Shown: positions 17,448-29,926, numbered from the stretch's first letter. The stretch: DNA of 64,000 bases from Botrimarina mediterranea (GCF_007753265.1 NZ_CP036349.1:963363-1027362); one strand, 5' to 3'. The notes: generated from the letters alone by a model not told the origin. Numbers and translations are program-made.

Positions 17448-19007
17448 TCAGCGTCCGTCGCCGCCCGACTCGATGATCTTGTTGCTGAATTGCATGGCGG
17501 CCTCTTCGTTCGGCTCACCCAAGTCGCGGTAGAGGTTCCAGATGGGCTTCACGCCGCCGGGGTTGTCCGCGTCGTCGGGGAACTTGCGGAGGCCGATGCG
17601 TAAGCCGCCCTCGTGGCGGTTGTCGATCCAGTTGTGGTAGTGCATCGCCTTGATCTCGGGGTGCTGTGCAAGGCGCCGCCAGGCGTAGGCGAGCGCCGCG
17701 GATTGCAGCTCGAGTTCGCGGTCGCTGTAGTCGCGGGAGTGGAAGCCTTGCTCCGTGAGGTAGATATCGCGGACGGCTTCGCCCTTGAAGCGGTTGACAG
17801 GGTCGCGGGCCCAATCAACGAGGACGCCGAGGTTCTTAAAGGTGACCAGTGGCGAGTCTGGCGAGTCGATCGCCTCTTCATCACGCCACGTCTCGGGGAC
17901 GAAGAGCGACTGGGGGTAGGGGTGGTAGGCGATCCCCCAGTCGAAGTCACCGTGCGCTTGGCTGCGAGCAATGAGACCTTCGAGCACCTCACGCCCGGCG
18001 TAGAAGCGGGGCTCCTCGGGTCGCGTCCAAGAGTGCGTCACCGAGGCGAAGACGCGTGAGTTGGCGTCGTACTGTCGGGCCGTAAGGTGAGCGATCCGCA
18101 GGGACTTAGCGTAGAGGTCGAGGAACTCGTCGAGTGACTTTTTGCCGGCGTTGGTCCAGACGAGCCCCGCATCAACCTTGTTGTGGAGGATCCAGTGATG
18201 GATACGCGGGCCACTGCTTTGGAGGTAACGCTGCGCGAGGAACTCCAGCGCAGCCGAGTATGCCGTGACGCCCCGTTGCGACGTGACGTCGGGCATGGGG
18301 AACATCCCCTCGGGTTCGTAGTCGGGATGCGCCATCGCGTCGCGCGGCGAATCTTCCCCAGTGGGTTTGGGCAGGAGGATGATGGCGAAGACCAGCAGCT
18401 CGTGATCCGCGGCGAACTGGAGCGTCTTGTCGAGCCGGGCGATGGCGCCGCGATCGATGTGGAACTGTTGTCCGGCGTGCGTGAAGGCGTCGCGCCCTTT
18501 GGCGGCTTGGTTGTGGAGAAAGTCGAGCATGACGTTGACCGTGACGGTCGAGACGCCGAGGTCCTCGATGTCGCTCAGGAAGCCACGCCCAACGTCGAAG
18601 CCGCCCAGACCTTTCTTGCTGCGTAGCGTCGGGTGCGGCGTTGCGACGGCGGTCGTTACCGTGTCGGCATAGCGCATCGAAGCAGGGGCTTCTTCGACTG
18701 CCGGCCCGACCGACCAGCGTGAAAGCAATCGGTCGCGTTCGTTGCTTCCATCCGTCGGGCGGCGTTGCAACTCAAAAGTGTGACGCTTCGCCGGCCCGTC
18801 AATAAGCCACGTGGCGATGGGGGCGTCTGACCAGAGCGGATGCTCGCGCAGCGAGAGCTCGGGTTCTCCGTCGCAATCGCAGACGATCGTGATGCGGTTG
18901 GCAGCGACGGTCACCTTCTCAATCGTCGCTTCGCTGCGGCAGAGTGAAGCGAGAGCGAGGAGGAGGACCGAGCTTAAAAGCCATGGAGGCATGCGGAAAC
19001 AAGTCAT
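17448..19007 (-). CDS. Exported DUF5722 (glycoside-hydrolase-like) protein
   Basis: A 519-residue protein with a hydrophobic signal peptide (MPPWLLSSVLLLALASLC; a second possible start is ATG 18992). After a ~120-residue beta-rich N-terminal part, the body resembles a TIM barrel: VTVNVMLDFL, WILHNKVDAGLVW, FDWGIAYHPYPQSLF, IYLTEQGFHSRDYS and MHYHNWIDNRHEGGL. This order matches DUF5722, a family of putative glycoside hydrolases; the Glu in LTEQGF is a candidate catalytic residue. Substrate unknown. Confidence 0.82.
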   Translation of the reverse strand: MTCFRMPPWLLSSVLLLALASLCRSEATIEKVTVAANRITIVCDCDGEPELSLREHPLWSDAPIATWLIDGPAKRHTFELQRRPTDGSNERDRLLSRWSVGPAVEEAPASMRYADTVTTAVATPHPTLRSKKGLGGFDVGRGFLSDIEDLGVSTVTVNVMLDFLHNQAAKGRDAFTHAGQQFHIDRGAIARLDKTLQFAADHELLVFAIILLPKPTGEDSPRDAMAHPDYEPEGMFPMPDVTSQRGVTAYSAALEFLAQRYLQSSGPRIHHWILHNKVDAGLVWTNAGKKSLDEFLDLYAKSLRIAHLTARQYDANSRVFASVTHSWTRPEEPRFYAGREVLEGLIARSQAHGDFDWGIAYHPYPQSLFVPETWRDEEAIDSPDSPLVTFKNLGVLVDWARDPVNRFKGEAVRDIYLTEQGFHSRDYSDRELELQSAALAYAWRRLAQHPEIKAMHYHNWIDNRHEGGLRIGLRKFPDDADNPGGVKPIWNLYRDLGEPNEEAAMQFSNKIIESGGDGR

Positions 19008-19039
19008 TCGGTACCTAGACGACTAGAAGCAATCGGATT

Positions 19040-19114
19040 GAGCCGTCGGCGCTAGCCGCCGGTGGTGCTGGGGACACGTAAGATTGCGCTACCCGCGGCT
19101 AGCGCCGACGGCTC
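19040..19114. repeat. Long palindrome, family A, copy 2 (overlaps 3' end of the oxyR-like gene)
   Basis: Arms 19040-19063 and 19091-19114 pair over 24 bases with one mismatch and match the element at 8436-8510. The right arm contains the last codons and the TAG stop of the LysR-type gene at 19099-20010, so its final residues (SRRR) are encoded by the repeat. Confidence 0.88.
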
Positions 19115-20010
19115 ACGGGAGAGGACTCGGTGATCTGGCGGCAGTGCTGACGTAGCTGCTCGCGCATCGTCACCAGCAAGCGGCTCTCGAAGCGGTAGGG
19201 GTTCCATGCCATTGCGATGGTTCGCTGTGGCTTGGCGCCGTCGAACGAGCGGTAGACTCGCGACGGCGCCGTGTCGCAGCGCCACGCCATGGCCGGGATC
19301 ATCGAGACGCCGTGGCCCAGTGAGACCAGTTCTTGCACGGTCGCCAGCTGGCTCGTCTGTTCGACGGCCACCGGCTGGAACGACTTCTGTTGGCAGAAGC
19401 TGACGATGTTGTTGGTGAGGCAGTGCGCTTCGCCGAGCAGCACGAAGGGGTAGGGCTCGACGTCGGCGAGCGTCACGCGCTTTTTGGTGGCGAGTGGGTG
19501 GTCGAGCGGTGTGGCGAGCAGCAGCTCTTCTTTGAACAGCTCCTCGGTATCGACGTATTTGGCCGCGATCGGCAAGGCGAGCAGCGCGAGGTCGATCTCG
19601 CCGAGCTTGCAGCGGGTCAACAGGTTGTCGGTGGTGTCTTCTTGGATAACGATCTCGACGGCGGGGAACTTGTCGCGGAAGGATCGCAGGAAGTCGGGCA
19701 GGAAGTACGGGGCGATCGTGGGGATCGCGCCGAGGCGGAGGCGACCGCTGCGGCCGTCATCGGTGATCTGGGCCTTCGTGTCGTCGAGGATGCCGAGGAT
19801 CATCTCGGCGCGGCGTTCGACGAGCGCGCCGGCGTCGGTGAGTTCGACGGAGCGTGTCTTGCGCTCGAGCAAGGGCAGACCGAACTCCTCTTCGAGGCGC
19901 TGGATCGAGCGGCTCAGCGCCGGCTGCGAGATGCCTAGGGCGTCGGCGGCGCGGGTGATGTTGGCCATCCGGGCGACGGCGAGGAATTGGCGGAGTTGTT
20001 CGGTGTCCAT
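19099..20010 (-). CDS. oxyR: OxyR-type LysR family hydrogen peroxide sensor/regulator
   Basis: Started at ATG 20010 ([15 protein letters not shown]); 303 residues. An N-terminal winged helix-turn-helix ([20 protein letters not shown]) is followed by a LysR substrate domain. Two cysteines, Cys197 and Cys206, sit in [11 protein letters not shown]. Their spacing and context equal the peroxide-sensing C199/C208 pair of E. coli OxyR (HCLRDQAMGFC). It is transcribed divergently from the exported catalase-peroxidase gene, with a dyad in the shared promoter region. Peroxide-activated control of katG is the natural inference. The last codons and stop come from a palindromic repeat. Confidence 0.88.
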   Translation of the reverse strand: MDTEQLRQFLAVARMANITRAADALGISQPALSRSIQRLEEEFGLPLLERKTRSVELTDAGALVERRAEMILGILDDTKAQITDDGRSGRLRLGAIPTIAPYFLPDFLRSFRDKFPAVEIVIQEDTTDNLLTRCKLGEIDLALLALPIAAKYVDTEELFKEELLLATPLDHPLATKKRVTLADVEPYPFVLLGEAHCLTNNIVSFCQQKSFQPVAVEQTSQLATVQELVSLGHGVSMIPAMAWRCDTAPSRVYRSFDGAKPQRTIAMAWNPYRFESRLLVTMREQLRQHCRQITESSPVSRRR

Positions 20011-20024
20011 AACGCTTCGCCTAG

Positions 20025-22511
<2,487 letters not shown>

Positions 22512-22537
22512 GCGTGTTAACTTCTATCGTCAATCGA

Positions 22538-22575
22538 GAGCACGCCGCCGGGTTGCCCGGCGGCGTGCTCTTTTT
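22538..22575 (+). terminator. Strong Rho-independent terminator of katG
   Basis: A perfect 15-bp GC-rich stem (22538-22552 with 22556-22570), TTG loop, followed by TTTTT. It begins 26 bases after the katG stop. Confidence 0.92.
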
Positions 22576-22923
22576 GTTAGCGACGCGAAGGTCCCTGCCC
22601 GCGAATAGTCACGAATAGGGATCGTGGGCCTTCGTCGGGGTTCGATTGACTTAGGAACGCTGAGAGTGTGTGGATTGTGTTCGGGGGTTGATCGAATAGC
22701 GACCAGCCGTTGGCTTTAAGTTGACCAGCCTAAAGCTCTTCTAGTTGACGTGGTCCGTCGTATACTTATGTCTGCCAACAAGTTGTGGTGGGGACCTCGC
22801 TCGGAGCGAACGGACCCGCGACCGGCTGGCGGTTTACAACGACGACCCAGCATCAAGTCCATCGGCCCCGCAGGAGGGTAGGAGCCGTTTCGGATCGAAG
22901 CGCCGACACGCACGAATCTCTCG
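22576..22923. other. Non-coding stretch upstream of the CheB/CheR kinase gene
   Basis: No gene supported. TTGACG and TATACT occur around 22744-22765 but only ten bases apart, so they do not make a convincing promoter. No obvious Shine-Dalgarno sequence precedes the ATG at 22924. Confidence 0.5.
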
Positions 22924-25900
22924 ATGGCGGAAAGTGATCGCCCTTTTGTTGTCGGCATCGGCGCCTCGGCGGGCGGTCTGCAATCGCTCGAACGATTCTT
23001 CGACGGACTCGAGCACCTGACCGGCGCCGCGTTCATCGTCGTCCAGCATCTCTCGCCCAACTACGAGACGATGATGGACAAGTTGCTCGGCCGGCACACC
23101 TCGATGCGGGTGACGATCGCCGAGGACGGCCAGCCGATCGAGGCGGACCACGTCTACGTGATCCCGCCGAAGCAGGACCTTGTCGTCCAGGACGGTCGCT
23201 TGCGTCTGAGCGATCACGACGCCGACGAGGTGCCACACATGACGATCGATCGGCTATTCGCGTCGATCGCCCATGAGTACGGCGACCGGGCGATCGGCGT
23301 GATCCTCTCCGGCACGGGCAGTGACGGTTCGCGCGGCATCCAGGCCGTCCGCAATACGCGGGGCCTCGTTCTGTGCGAGACCGAATCGACCGCCAAGTTT
23401 TCCGGCATGCCCCGCAGCGCGCAGGCGACGGGATGCGTCGATCACGTCGTTCCGCCCGAGAGCATGCCGCGGATCATCGTGAAGCGGATCGTCGGCATCG
23501 ACGGCCAGAACGAGCCCGAGAAGGACGAGGTGTCCAAGATCCTGCGTTTGTTGCGAGATCGTCTGCAGGTTGATTTCTCGCAGTACAAGCCGGCGACCGT
23601 CACGCGCCGGATCGATCGGAGGATGTCGATCTGCAACGTCACTTCGCTCAGTGACTTCTACGACCTGCTCAAGTCGGACGCTGACCAACTCGATCAGCTT
23701 TACCAAGACATGCTGATCGGCGTCACGAAGTTCTTTCGCGACCCGGCGTGTTTCGAGTACTTCGAGCAACAGATCGCGTCGCAACTGTTGGCGAACGCCG
23801 ACCCCGAAGCGGGGCTGCGGGTCTGGATACCGGGGTGCGCGACAGGCGAGGAGGCCTACTCGCTCGCCATGGTGTTGCACGAGCTGAACAAGGAGAGCGC
23901 CCACCCGGTTGATATCAAGGTCTTCGCCAGCGATATCCATTCCGAGTCGTTGCGGCGTGGAAGCCTGGCGAGTTACGGCGAGGACGCCCTGCAAAACGTC
24001 TCGGGTGAGCGGCTGGCGCGGCACTTCGAGGAGCACAACGGCGAGTACCGCGTCCGCAAGCACATCCGCCAGCTGGTGCTGTTCGCACCGCACAACCTGC
24101 TGCAGGACCCGCCGTTCACGTCGCTCGACATGGTGTCGTGCCGCAACCTGCTCATCTACTTCGACAACGCCGCGCAGAATCGCGCGATGACGTTGTTTCA
24201 TTTCGGTCTCAAGCAACGCGGCGTGTTGTTCCTTGGACCGAGCGAGACGGTCGGCGACCTGGGCGCCGAGTTCCAGACGCTCCACGACCGGTACCGTTTC
24301 TACCGCAAAGTGCGCGACGCCAAGCTGCCGAACGACGTGGCGCTCCCCTTTGCATTGACGCCCCGGATCCGCACGGCGAAGCCGTTTGCAGCGCCGCAAC
24401 CGACGGGCGCCGAGGGGAAGAAGCAACTCTACGACACGCTCCTCGACGAGCTACTCCCACCAACGCTATTGGTGGATAGCGACCGCCACGTGGTCGAGAT
24501 GTACGGCGGCGCCGAGAAGTATTTGGCGCTACGCGGCCGGCGGATGAGCACTGACCTGCTCGACCTCTGCCCCGAGCCGTTACAGGGCGTGCTGTCGATC
24601 GGCGTGCGGCGTGTGCTCTCCGGCAGCGAATCGACGCTCCGCTTGCCAGTGGCTCGTCTAACGCTCTCCGATGGCGCAGAAAAGACGGTTGCGATCACGT
24701 TGAAGTCCGTCTCGCTCCGTCACAACGACAGCCGCTATGTGGCGATCACCTTCGCCGAGACGGGCGACGGCAAGGCGGCGCCAACAGCCGGCGCCGGTGA
24801 GGACGCCGCGGTGGTAGCGTTTACGACCGAAGGGGGCGAGCTCACCAAGCGCGTCCGTGAGCTCGAGGACGACCTCGCCGCGAGCCAGGAGAGCCTGCAA
24901 TCGACGATCGAGCAGCTTGAATCCAGCAACGAAGAGCTCCAAGCAACCAACGAGGAGTTGGTCTCTAGCAACGAGGAGTTGCAAAGCTCCAACGAAGAGT
25001 TGAACTCCGTTAACGAAGAGCTGCACACGGTCAACGTCGAGTATCAGAACAAGAACGCGGAGCTGCGTGAGCTCTACGAGGACATGAACCACCTGATCGC
25101 CAGCACGGACATCGGGACGGTCTTCCTCGACAACACGCTGACGATCCGGCGTTTCACGCCGAGTATCGGCCGCGTCTTCAACCTCGAGCCGCACGACGTC
25201 GGCCGTCCGTTGGCGTCGTTCTCGCACAGCCTTAAGTTCGATGAGTTGATGGCAAAGCTGGAGGGAGTGCTCCATACGGGGGAGATTTTTGAGCGAGAGG
25301 TCGTCTCGAAAAGCGGCACGCCCTACTTCTTGCGGATGCTCCCGTACGAGCTCTCGGGCGAGATGGCGGGCGTGACGCTCACGCTGACGGACATCCAGGC
25401 CTTGGTCGACACGCGGACCCAGGTCGACGAGACGCAGCAACGGCTGCAACGCGCGATCGACGCGGTCCCCGTGCTCGTGTCGTTCGTGAATCGAGACCTG
25501 CGTTACGAGTTCGCCAACCGCGCTTACACGGAGATGCTCGGCATTCCGTCGAGCGATTTGATTGGCATGTCGGTCCAGGAAGTGCTCGACGCCGAGACGC
25601 TGACGCAGTGTATGCCGTATATCAAGGCGGCTCTTGCCGGCGAGCCGCAACACTTCGAGGCCGTGGTGGGGCGTGACGGACAACACGCCTCGGTGATCAT
25701 CGATTACCGACCCGAGCGTGACGTAAGCGGCGAGGTGACCGGGTTCTATGTCTCGGCGGCGGATGTCTCGGCCATCAAGCAGGCCGAGCAAGAGCTCGAG
25801 GCGGCCGTCGAAGCCGCGAAGCTCGCCAACGAGGCGAAGAGCGACTTCCTGGCCAAGATGAGCCACGAGATCCGCAGCCCGATGGCGGCGATTCTTGGCT

Positions 25901-26943
25901 TCGCCGATATCCTCGACCGCCAGCTCAAGGAGCCCGACGACCGCAATTGCATCGACATCATCCGCACCAACGGCGAGCACCTGCTGAGCCTGATCAACGA
26001 CCTGCTCGACCTCTCGCAGATCGAGCTGCGGCGTGTTGAGCTTGCCAGTGACGTTACGAACATCCGTGAACTCTTATCAGGCGCCTACAACACGCTGCGG
26101 CCGCGGGCGGCGCAGAACCGCGTGACTTTCGAGGGACGGCTGCGCGACAATCTCGACGCGGGCCTGCGGACCGACGTGCGTCGGCTCAAGCAGGTCCTCA
26201 TCAACCTGCTCACCAACGCGATCAAGTTCGGCGCCGGCGGGCGTGTGATCCTGTCGGCACGAAGGACTTGCGTGCGGCGTGAACTTGTGATCAGCGTCGC
26301 CGACACGGGCGGCGGCATCGCCCCCGCCGACGTAGAGCGGCTGTTCGAACCGTTCTGCCAGCTCGACGCCTCGTCGAATCGGGCCTACGAGGGCTCCGGC
26401 CTCGGGCTGACGATCAGCAAGCAACTCGTCGAGCAGATGGGGGGCGTCATCCGCGTCCGCAGCCAGGTCGGGCTGGGCTCGGTCTTCCAGATGCGGCTCC
26501 CCTGGCCAGAGGTGCTGCCAATCGATGAAGTGGACTCCAAGACCGATTTGCTTGAGGCGCTACCGCGGTTGGACGGCAAGAAGGTGCTCGTGGTGGACGA
26601 CCGCCGCGATATGCGTTTTATCGCGGAGCAGATCCTGGCGGAGGTCGGCGCCGAAGTGACAACCGTTGACAACGGCGCGACGGCATTGGCGACGGTGGCC
26701 GACTTTGGCGGCGACTTCCACTGCGTCGTCACCGACATCCAGATGCCGGCGATGGATGGTTACGCCGTCGCCCGCGGGCTCCGCAATCAAGGCTACGCCG
26801 GGCCGATCTTGGCGCTCACAGCGAATGCGATGCCGAGCGATCGGCAGAAGTGTTTTGAAGCCGGTTGCGATGGGTTTGTCGCCAAGCCGATCGACAGGAC
26901 TCAGTTTGTTCGAACCGTTGCGAGGTCGATGAATGGTAGCTGA
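22924..26943 (+). CDS. CheB-CheR-PAS-histidine kinase-receiver hybrid signalling protein
   Basis: One 1339-residue cytoplasmic protein. Order: CheB methylesterase (about 1-190; GIGASAGGLQSL nucleophile Ser, VVQHLSP His, GTGSDGSRG Asp); CheR methyltransferase (about 200-460; GVTKFFRDPACFEYF, IPGCATGEEAYSLAM); PAS-like segment; a heptad-rich coiled coil with repeated SSNEELQ/ATNEEL units (about 635-720); two more PAS domains; HisKA (KMSHEIRSPMAAILGF); HATPase_c (DTGGGIAP, GSGLGLTISKQL); receiver (VTDIQMPAMDGYA, phospho-acceptor Asp). No membrane helix and no chemoreceptor or flagellar gene nearby, so it is probably a stand-alone sensor. Confidence 0.93.
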   Translation: MAESDRPFVVGIGASAGGLQSLERFFDGLEHLTGAAFIVVQHLSPNYETMMDKLLGRHTSMRVTIAEDGQPIEADHVYVIPPKQDLVVQDGRLRLSDHDADEVPHMTIDRLFASIAHEYGDRAIGVILSGTGSDGSRGIQAVRNTRGLVLCETESTAKFSGMPRSAQATGCVDHVVPPESMPRIIVKRIVGIDGQNEPEKDEVSKILRLLRDRLQVDFSQYKPATVTRRIDRRMSICNVTSLSDFYDLLKSDADQLDQLYQDMLIGVTKFFRDPACFEYFEQQIASQLLANADPEAGLRVWIPGCATGEEAYSLAMVLHELNKESAHPVDIKVFASDIHSESLRRGSLASYGEDALQNVSGERLARHFEEHNGEYRVRKHIRQLVLFAPHNLLQDPPFTSLDMVSCRNLLIYFDNAAQNRAMTLFHFGLKQRGVLFLGPSETVGDLGAEFQTLHDRYRFYRKVRDAKLPNDVALPFALTPRIRTAKPFAAPQPTGAEGKKQLYDTLLDELLPPTLLVDSDRHVVEMYGGAEKYLALRGRRMSTDLLDLCPEPLQGVLSIGVRRVLSGSESTLRLPVARLTLSDGAEKTVAITLKSVSLRHNDSRYVAITFAETGDGKAAPTAGAGEDAAVVAFTTEGGELTKRVRELEDDLAASQESLQSTIEQLESSNEELQATNEELVSSNEELQSSNEELNSVNEELHTVNVEYQNKNAELRELYEDMNHLIASTDIGTVFLDNTLTIRRFTPSIGRVFNLEPHDVGRPLASFSHSLKFDELMAKLEGVLHTGEIFEREVVSKSGTPYFLRMLPYELSGEMAGVTLTLTDIQALVDTRTQVDETQQRLQRAIDAVPVLVSFVNRDLRYEFANRAYTEMLGIPSSDLIGMSVQEVLDAETLTQCMPYIKAALAGEPQHFEAVVGRDGQHASVIIDYRPERDVSGEVTGFYVSAADVSAIKQAEQELEAAVEAAKLANEAKSDFLAKMSHEIRSPMAAILGFADILDRQLKEPDDRNCIDIIRTNGEHLLSLINDLLDLSQIELRRVELASDVTNIRELLSGAYNTLRPRAAQNRVTFEGRLRDNLDAGLRTDVRRLKQVLINLLTNAIKFGAGGRVILSARRTCVRRELVISVADTGGGIAPADVERLFEPFCQLDASSNRAYEGSGLGLTISKQLVEQMGGVIRVRSQVGLGSVFQMRLPWPEVLPIDEVDSKTDLLEALPRLDGKKVLVVDDRRDMRFIAEQILAEVGAEVTTVDNGATALATVADFGGDFHCVVTDIQMPAMDGYAVARGLRNQGYAGPILALTANAMPSDRQKCFEAGCDGFVAKPIDRTQFVRTVARSMNGS

Positions 26944-27517
26944 CAAGGACGCGCTACGCCCGATCCATCGCGTCACCTACGCGATCGACGCCAGCGACTG
27001 TATCGTCGATGTCGGCGACGACTGGGCGGCGTTCGCGGACGAGAACGAAGGCTCCGACCACCTCAAGCCGGAAACCGTCGTTGGTGAATCGCTGTGGCGT
27101 TACATCCGCGGGGCCACGCTCGTCGAACTCTACAAAGCGATCTTCGCGCAGGTACGTCGTAGTGGTGAAGCGGTTGATTTCCGATTTCGCTGTGATTCAC
27201 CCGGTTTCCAGCGGCGGATGCGGATGCGCGTCGAGCCGCTCAACCAGGGACTGCTCGGGTTTCTTAGCGAAACACTCTCCGTGACGCCACGCGAGGCGCC
27301 GCTCAGCGCGCACGCGTACGACGCGGGCTTCGGCGTGTTGAAGCGATGCAGTATCTGTAATCTCTTCGAACTCTCCGACGGCGACTGGACCGACGCCGTC
27401 ACCGCCGTGCAACACGACGCGGTGCTCGATCGACAGGGGCGTATTCAGATCGTCTGGACCGTCTGTCCCCATTGCCGGAAAGAGTTGCGAGCAATGGCGG
27501 ACCGGGCCGCGTTGTAG
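26933..27517 (+). CDS. PAS-like protein with C-terminal Cys-pair (zinc-binding-like) motif
   Basis: A 194-residue protein whose ATG lies inside the 3' end of the kinase gene (11-base overlap), so the two are almost certainly co-translated. The first ~120 residues (YAIDASDCIVDVGDDWAAFA, VVGESLWRYIRG) look like a PAS fold. The C-terminal part holds CSICNLFE and CPHCRKEL, two CxxC pairs that could bind a metal. I know no named family for it. Tight coupling suggests it senses or relays a signal for the kinase. Confidence 0.75.
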   Translation: MVADKDALRPIHRVTYAIDASDCIVDVGDDWAAFADENEGSDHLKPETVVGESLWRYIRGATLVELYKAIFAQVRRSGEAVDFRFRCDSPGFQRRMRMRVEPLNQGLLGFLSETLSVTPREAPLSAHAYDAGFGVLKRCSICNLFELSDGDWTDAVTAVQHDAVLDRQGRIQIVWTVCPHCRKELRAMADRAAL

Positions 27518-27544
27518 TGCCCGCTGACGCATTCCGGTTCGCCC

Positions 27545-29785
27545 TCATGCGCCGTCGGGGCCTGCTTGGGGCATGCCGACTAGTCGCTTGTATTCGCCGG
27601 TTGTCCAACGCGGCACGTCGGTCTTGTACCAGCGGCTGAAGCGGTTCTCGCTCGGTCCTCCGGGGAGGTTGGTCCACGCCTCGTCGGACGTTAGGTCGGT
27701 GACGAAGTGGTAGCTCGGCGCGAAGGTGCTCTCGCGCGTCGCGGTGACTTTGAGGTGCCCCTGGAACGGCGTGGCGTGGCAGCCGGGCATCGGCGTCACC
27801 GGCGATTCGAACCCGAGCAATCGCCCGGTGGTTGTCAGCCCCCGTGACCCTCCGAAGAACCGGTCGGTAAAGTGGAACGCGTTGACGTCCCGCCAACGCT
27901 GCTGCGGTTCGGCCAGCGCACGGTCGGCGGCGCGGCGGATCATCGTGCGTTTGTCGCGCTGGCTCCACCAACTGCTGGTGACCTTGGGGAGCGTCCGGTC
28001 ACACGCCGTGAGGACCATCGCCGAGTAACCGATGCGCGTCGCCAAGTAAATCATCCGCCGCAGGCCGATGCCCGTGTTGTGGCCGAAGACCTCGAGCAAC
28101 ACGTGACGGTAGAACGCCATGAAGAGCGCGGCGCCGCGGCTCTCGGCGTCGAATCGGCAATCCCATTCGAGGAGCCGCTGCTTGAGCGCGTGCTCGTCGT
28201 CGATGTGCGTCAGCAACACTGGGAGCATGTCGCGGGCGTGAAGGCTGAGCACGTCGTACTGCAGCGCCTGCATGTCCGTGATCGTCGCACGGGGCAACTC
28301 GGTGAGTCGCTCATCGACGCGGCGGCGGCGATAGTCGTGCAGGCCGTGCGAGTGCAGTGGCGTGCCGTCGGCTAGGTAGAGTTCTTCGTTGGCCGACGCG
28401 ACGAAGCCACGAGCCGGGTCGTACTCGCGCGGCAGCTTCTCCGGTGGAACGGCGCCGAGCCAGTGATTGGCCGCGTCCCAGGCCGGGACGGGCACGAGTC
28501 CCGAGGCGCGCGATCGTACCGGGAGCCAACCGCTCGCCTGCTTGCCGATGTGACCGGCGGAGTCGGCGAAGACCCACACCAGCGAGGGGTGGGGCGATTG
28601 CCGCACAATGTCCATCGCGTCGCTGGTCGTTGGAGCGGCGATCACATCAAGCCACGTGGCGATCGCCTTGCCGCCGCCGGGTCGGCCGCCAATCCAAGCG
28701 ACCGAGAGGTGCTTGCCCGGTTCCGTAGGGGGTTCGGTGAGGACGCCGACTTCGTTCTCGTAAACGAGTTGATCGACCGGCTTGGCGCCGCGGCGGCCGA
28801 TGCGTTCGAGGCGGGGGCGGTAGTCGATCCATTCCTCGCCGCGGCGGTACTGCCACGCGTCGTCGGCGTCGGGCTTCGTGCGGATGTCTTCAATGAAGTA
28901 GTCGCTTGTGTTGGCGTGCATGTAGGTGACGCCCCAAGCGAGCCGCGATGTGCGTCCCACCGCCATCAACGGGCAGCCGGGGAGCGTGGCGCCCATCGCG
29001 TACTCGTGTCGGCCGTCGTCGCTGCGCCAACGCAGCACGGCCTCGTACCAGATCGCCGGCAAGCGATTGACTTCGAGGTGCGGGTCCGAAGCGAGCAGCG
29101 CGCCGCCGGTAGCGCTGCGCGACGGCGCCACGGCCCAGGCGTTGCTGCCAGCGAGTCGCGGCAAGTCGGCGAGGAGCTCCAACGCGTCGTCGGACAATTG
29201 TTTGGCGAAGTTCAATTCGCGCAGCGGGCCGAAATCGACGCCGTCGAGGTAAGGGCGAAACAGCTCGCGTAGACGTTCGTCGGAGGTGCCGAGCTGGATC
29301 AACTCGAGGATGACCCGCTTCGCCTCCTGTTCGCCGACGGCGAGACCTGCGAACGACAAGAGGTTGCCGATAGCGAGGACTGCCTCGGGGTTCCACGCCT
29401 CCGGTTGGAAGCCGACGGCCCACATCGGCAGCGTGCGGCCGACCTCGCGTAGCCCGTCGTTGACGCCGCGGCAGTACCACTCGAGCTGGAGGAGCACTCG
29501 CGGCGGCAGCATGCCGACCTCTTCGCCGAGGCGTCGATGAACTCCTGACCGCCGCAGGAATTGGTCCATCTCGAGCATCTCGGGCCGGTTGGCGATCCGT
29601 TCGGCGGCGCGACCTAGGGCGACGGTGCGGGCAAAGTGCATCTGCGTCGGCCGGTCGAGCGCGTGCAGGTAGCCGAGGGCGTAGACGGCCTCCAACCACG
29701 AGCCGCACTCGGCGTGCGGCACGCCGGCGGCGTCCCGGCGAGCGGTGAAGGCAATCGTCGCCGTGCGTAGCTCTAGTTTCTCCAT
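27545..29785 (-). CDS. Penicillin acylase family (Ntn-hydrolase) protein
   Basis: A 746-residue protein in the penicillin amidase S45 family. AGSNAWAVAPSRSATGGALLASDPHL contains the self-processing site; Ser214 would become the N-terminal nucleophile of the beta chain. RLAWGVTYMHANTSDYF and WNARLF-region equivalents follow. The N-terminal segment corresponds to the alpha chain. Unlike most relatives no signal peptide is visible (start MEKLELRTATIAFTARRD), so it may act in the cytoplasm. Natural substrates of such acylases include N-acyl homoserine lactones and acyl peptides; none can be assigned here. Confidence 0.88.
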   Translation of the reverse strand: MEKLELRTATIAFTARRDAAGVPHAECGSWLEAVYALGYLHALDRPTQMHFARTVALGRAAERIANRPEMLEMDQFLRRSGVHRRLGEEVGMLPPRVLLQLEWYCRGVNDGLREVGRTLPMWAVGFQPEAWNPEAVLAIGNLLSFAGLAVGEQEAKRVILELIQLGTSDERLRELFRPYLDGVDFGPLRELNFAKQLSDDALELLADLPRLAGSNAWAVAPSRSATGGALLASDPHLEVNRLPAIWYEAVLRWRSDDGRHEYAMGATLPGCPLMAVGRTSRLAWGVTYMHANTSDYFIEDIRTKPDADDAWQYRRGEEWIDYRPRLERIGRRGAKPVDQLVYENEVGVLTEPPTEPGKHLSVAWIGGRPGGGKAIATWLDVIAAPTTSDAMDIVRQSPHPSLVWVFADSAGHIGKQASGWLPVRSRASGLVPVPAWDAANHWLGAVPPEKLPREYDPARGFVASANEELYLADGTPLHSHGLHDYRRRRVDERLTELPRATITDMQALQYDVLSLHARDMLPVLLTHIDDEHALKQRLLEWDCRFDAESRGAALFMAFYRHVLLEVFGHNTGIGLRRMIYLATRIGYSAMVLTACDRTLPKVTSSWWSQRDKRTMIRRAADRALAEPQQRWRDVNAFHFTDRFFGGSRGLTTTGRLLGFESPVTPMPGCHATPFQGHLKVTATRESTFAPSYHFVTDLTSDEAWTNLPGGPSENRFSRWYKTDVPRWTTGEYKRLVGMPQAGPDGA

Positions 29786-29926
29786 GCGACGCAGTTTACG
29801 GGAAGACTTTTGACGCCACCACAGCGGGGGGAGGGGCGTTTTTAGCCGTCAGTGGACTTTCCGGCATGGTCCTTGCGAAACAGGATTTGGAAACGAACTG
29901 ACAGAACTTTCAGAAGGGTAAGTTGG

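Noticed and set aside
24658-25980. Long minus-strand frame opposite the kinase gene
   Set aside because: Lies wholly inside the CheB/CheR-kinase gene and mirrors its coiled-coil and PAS codons.
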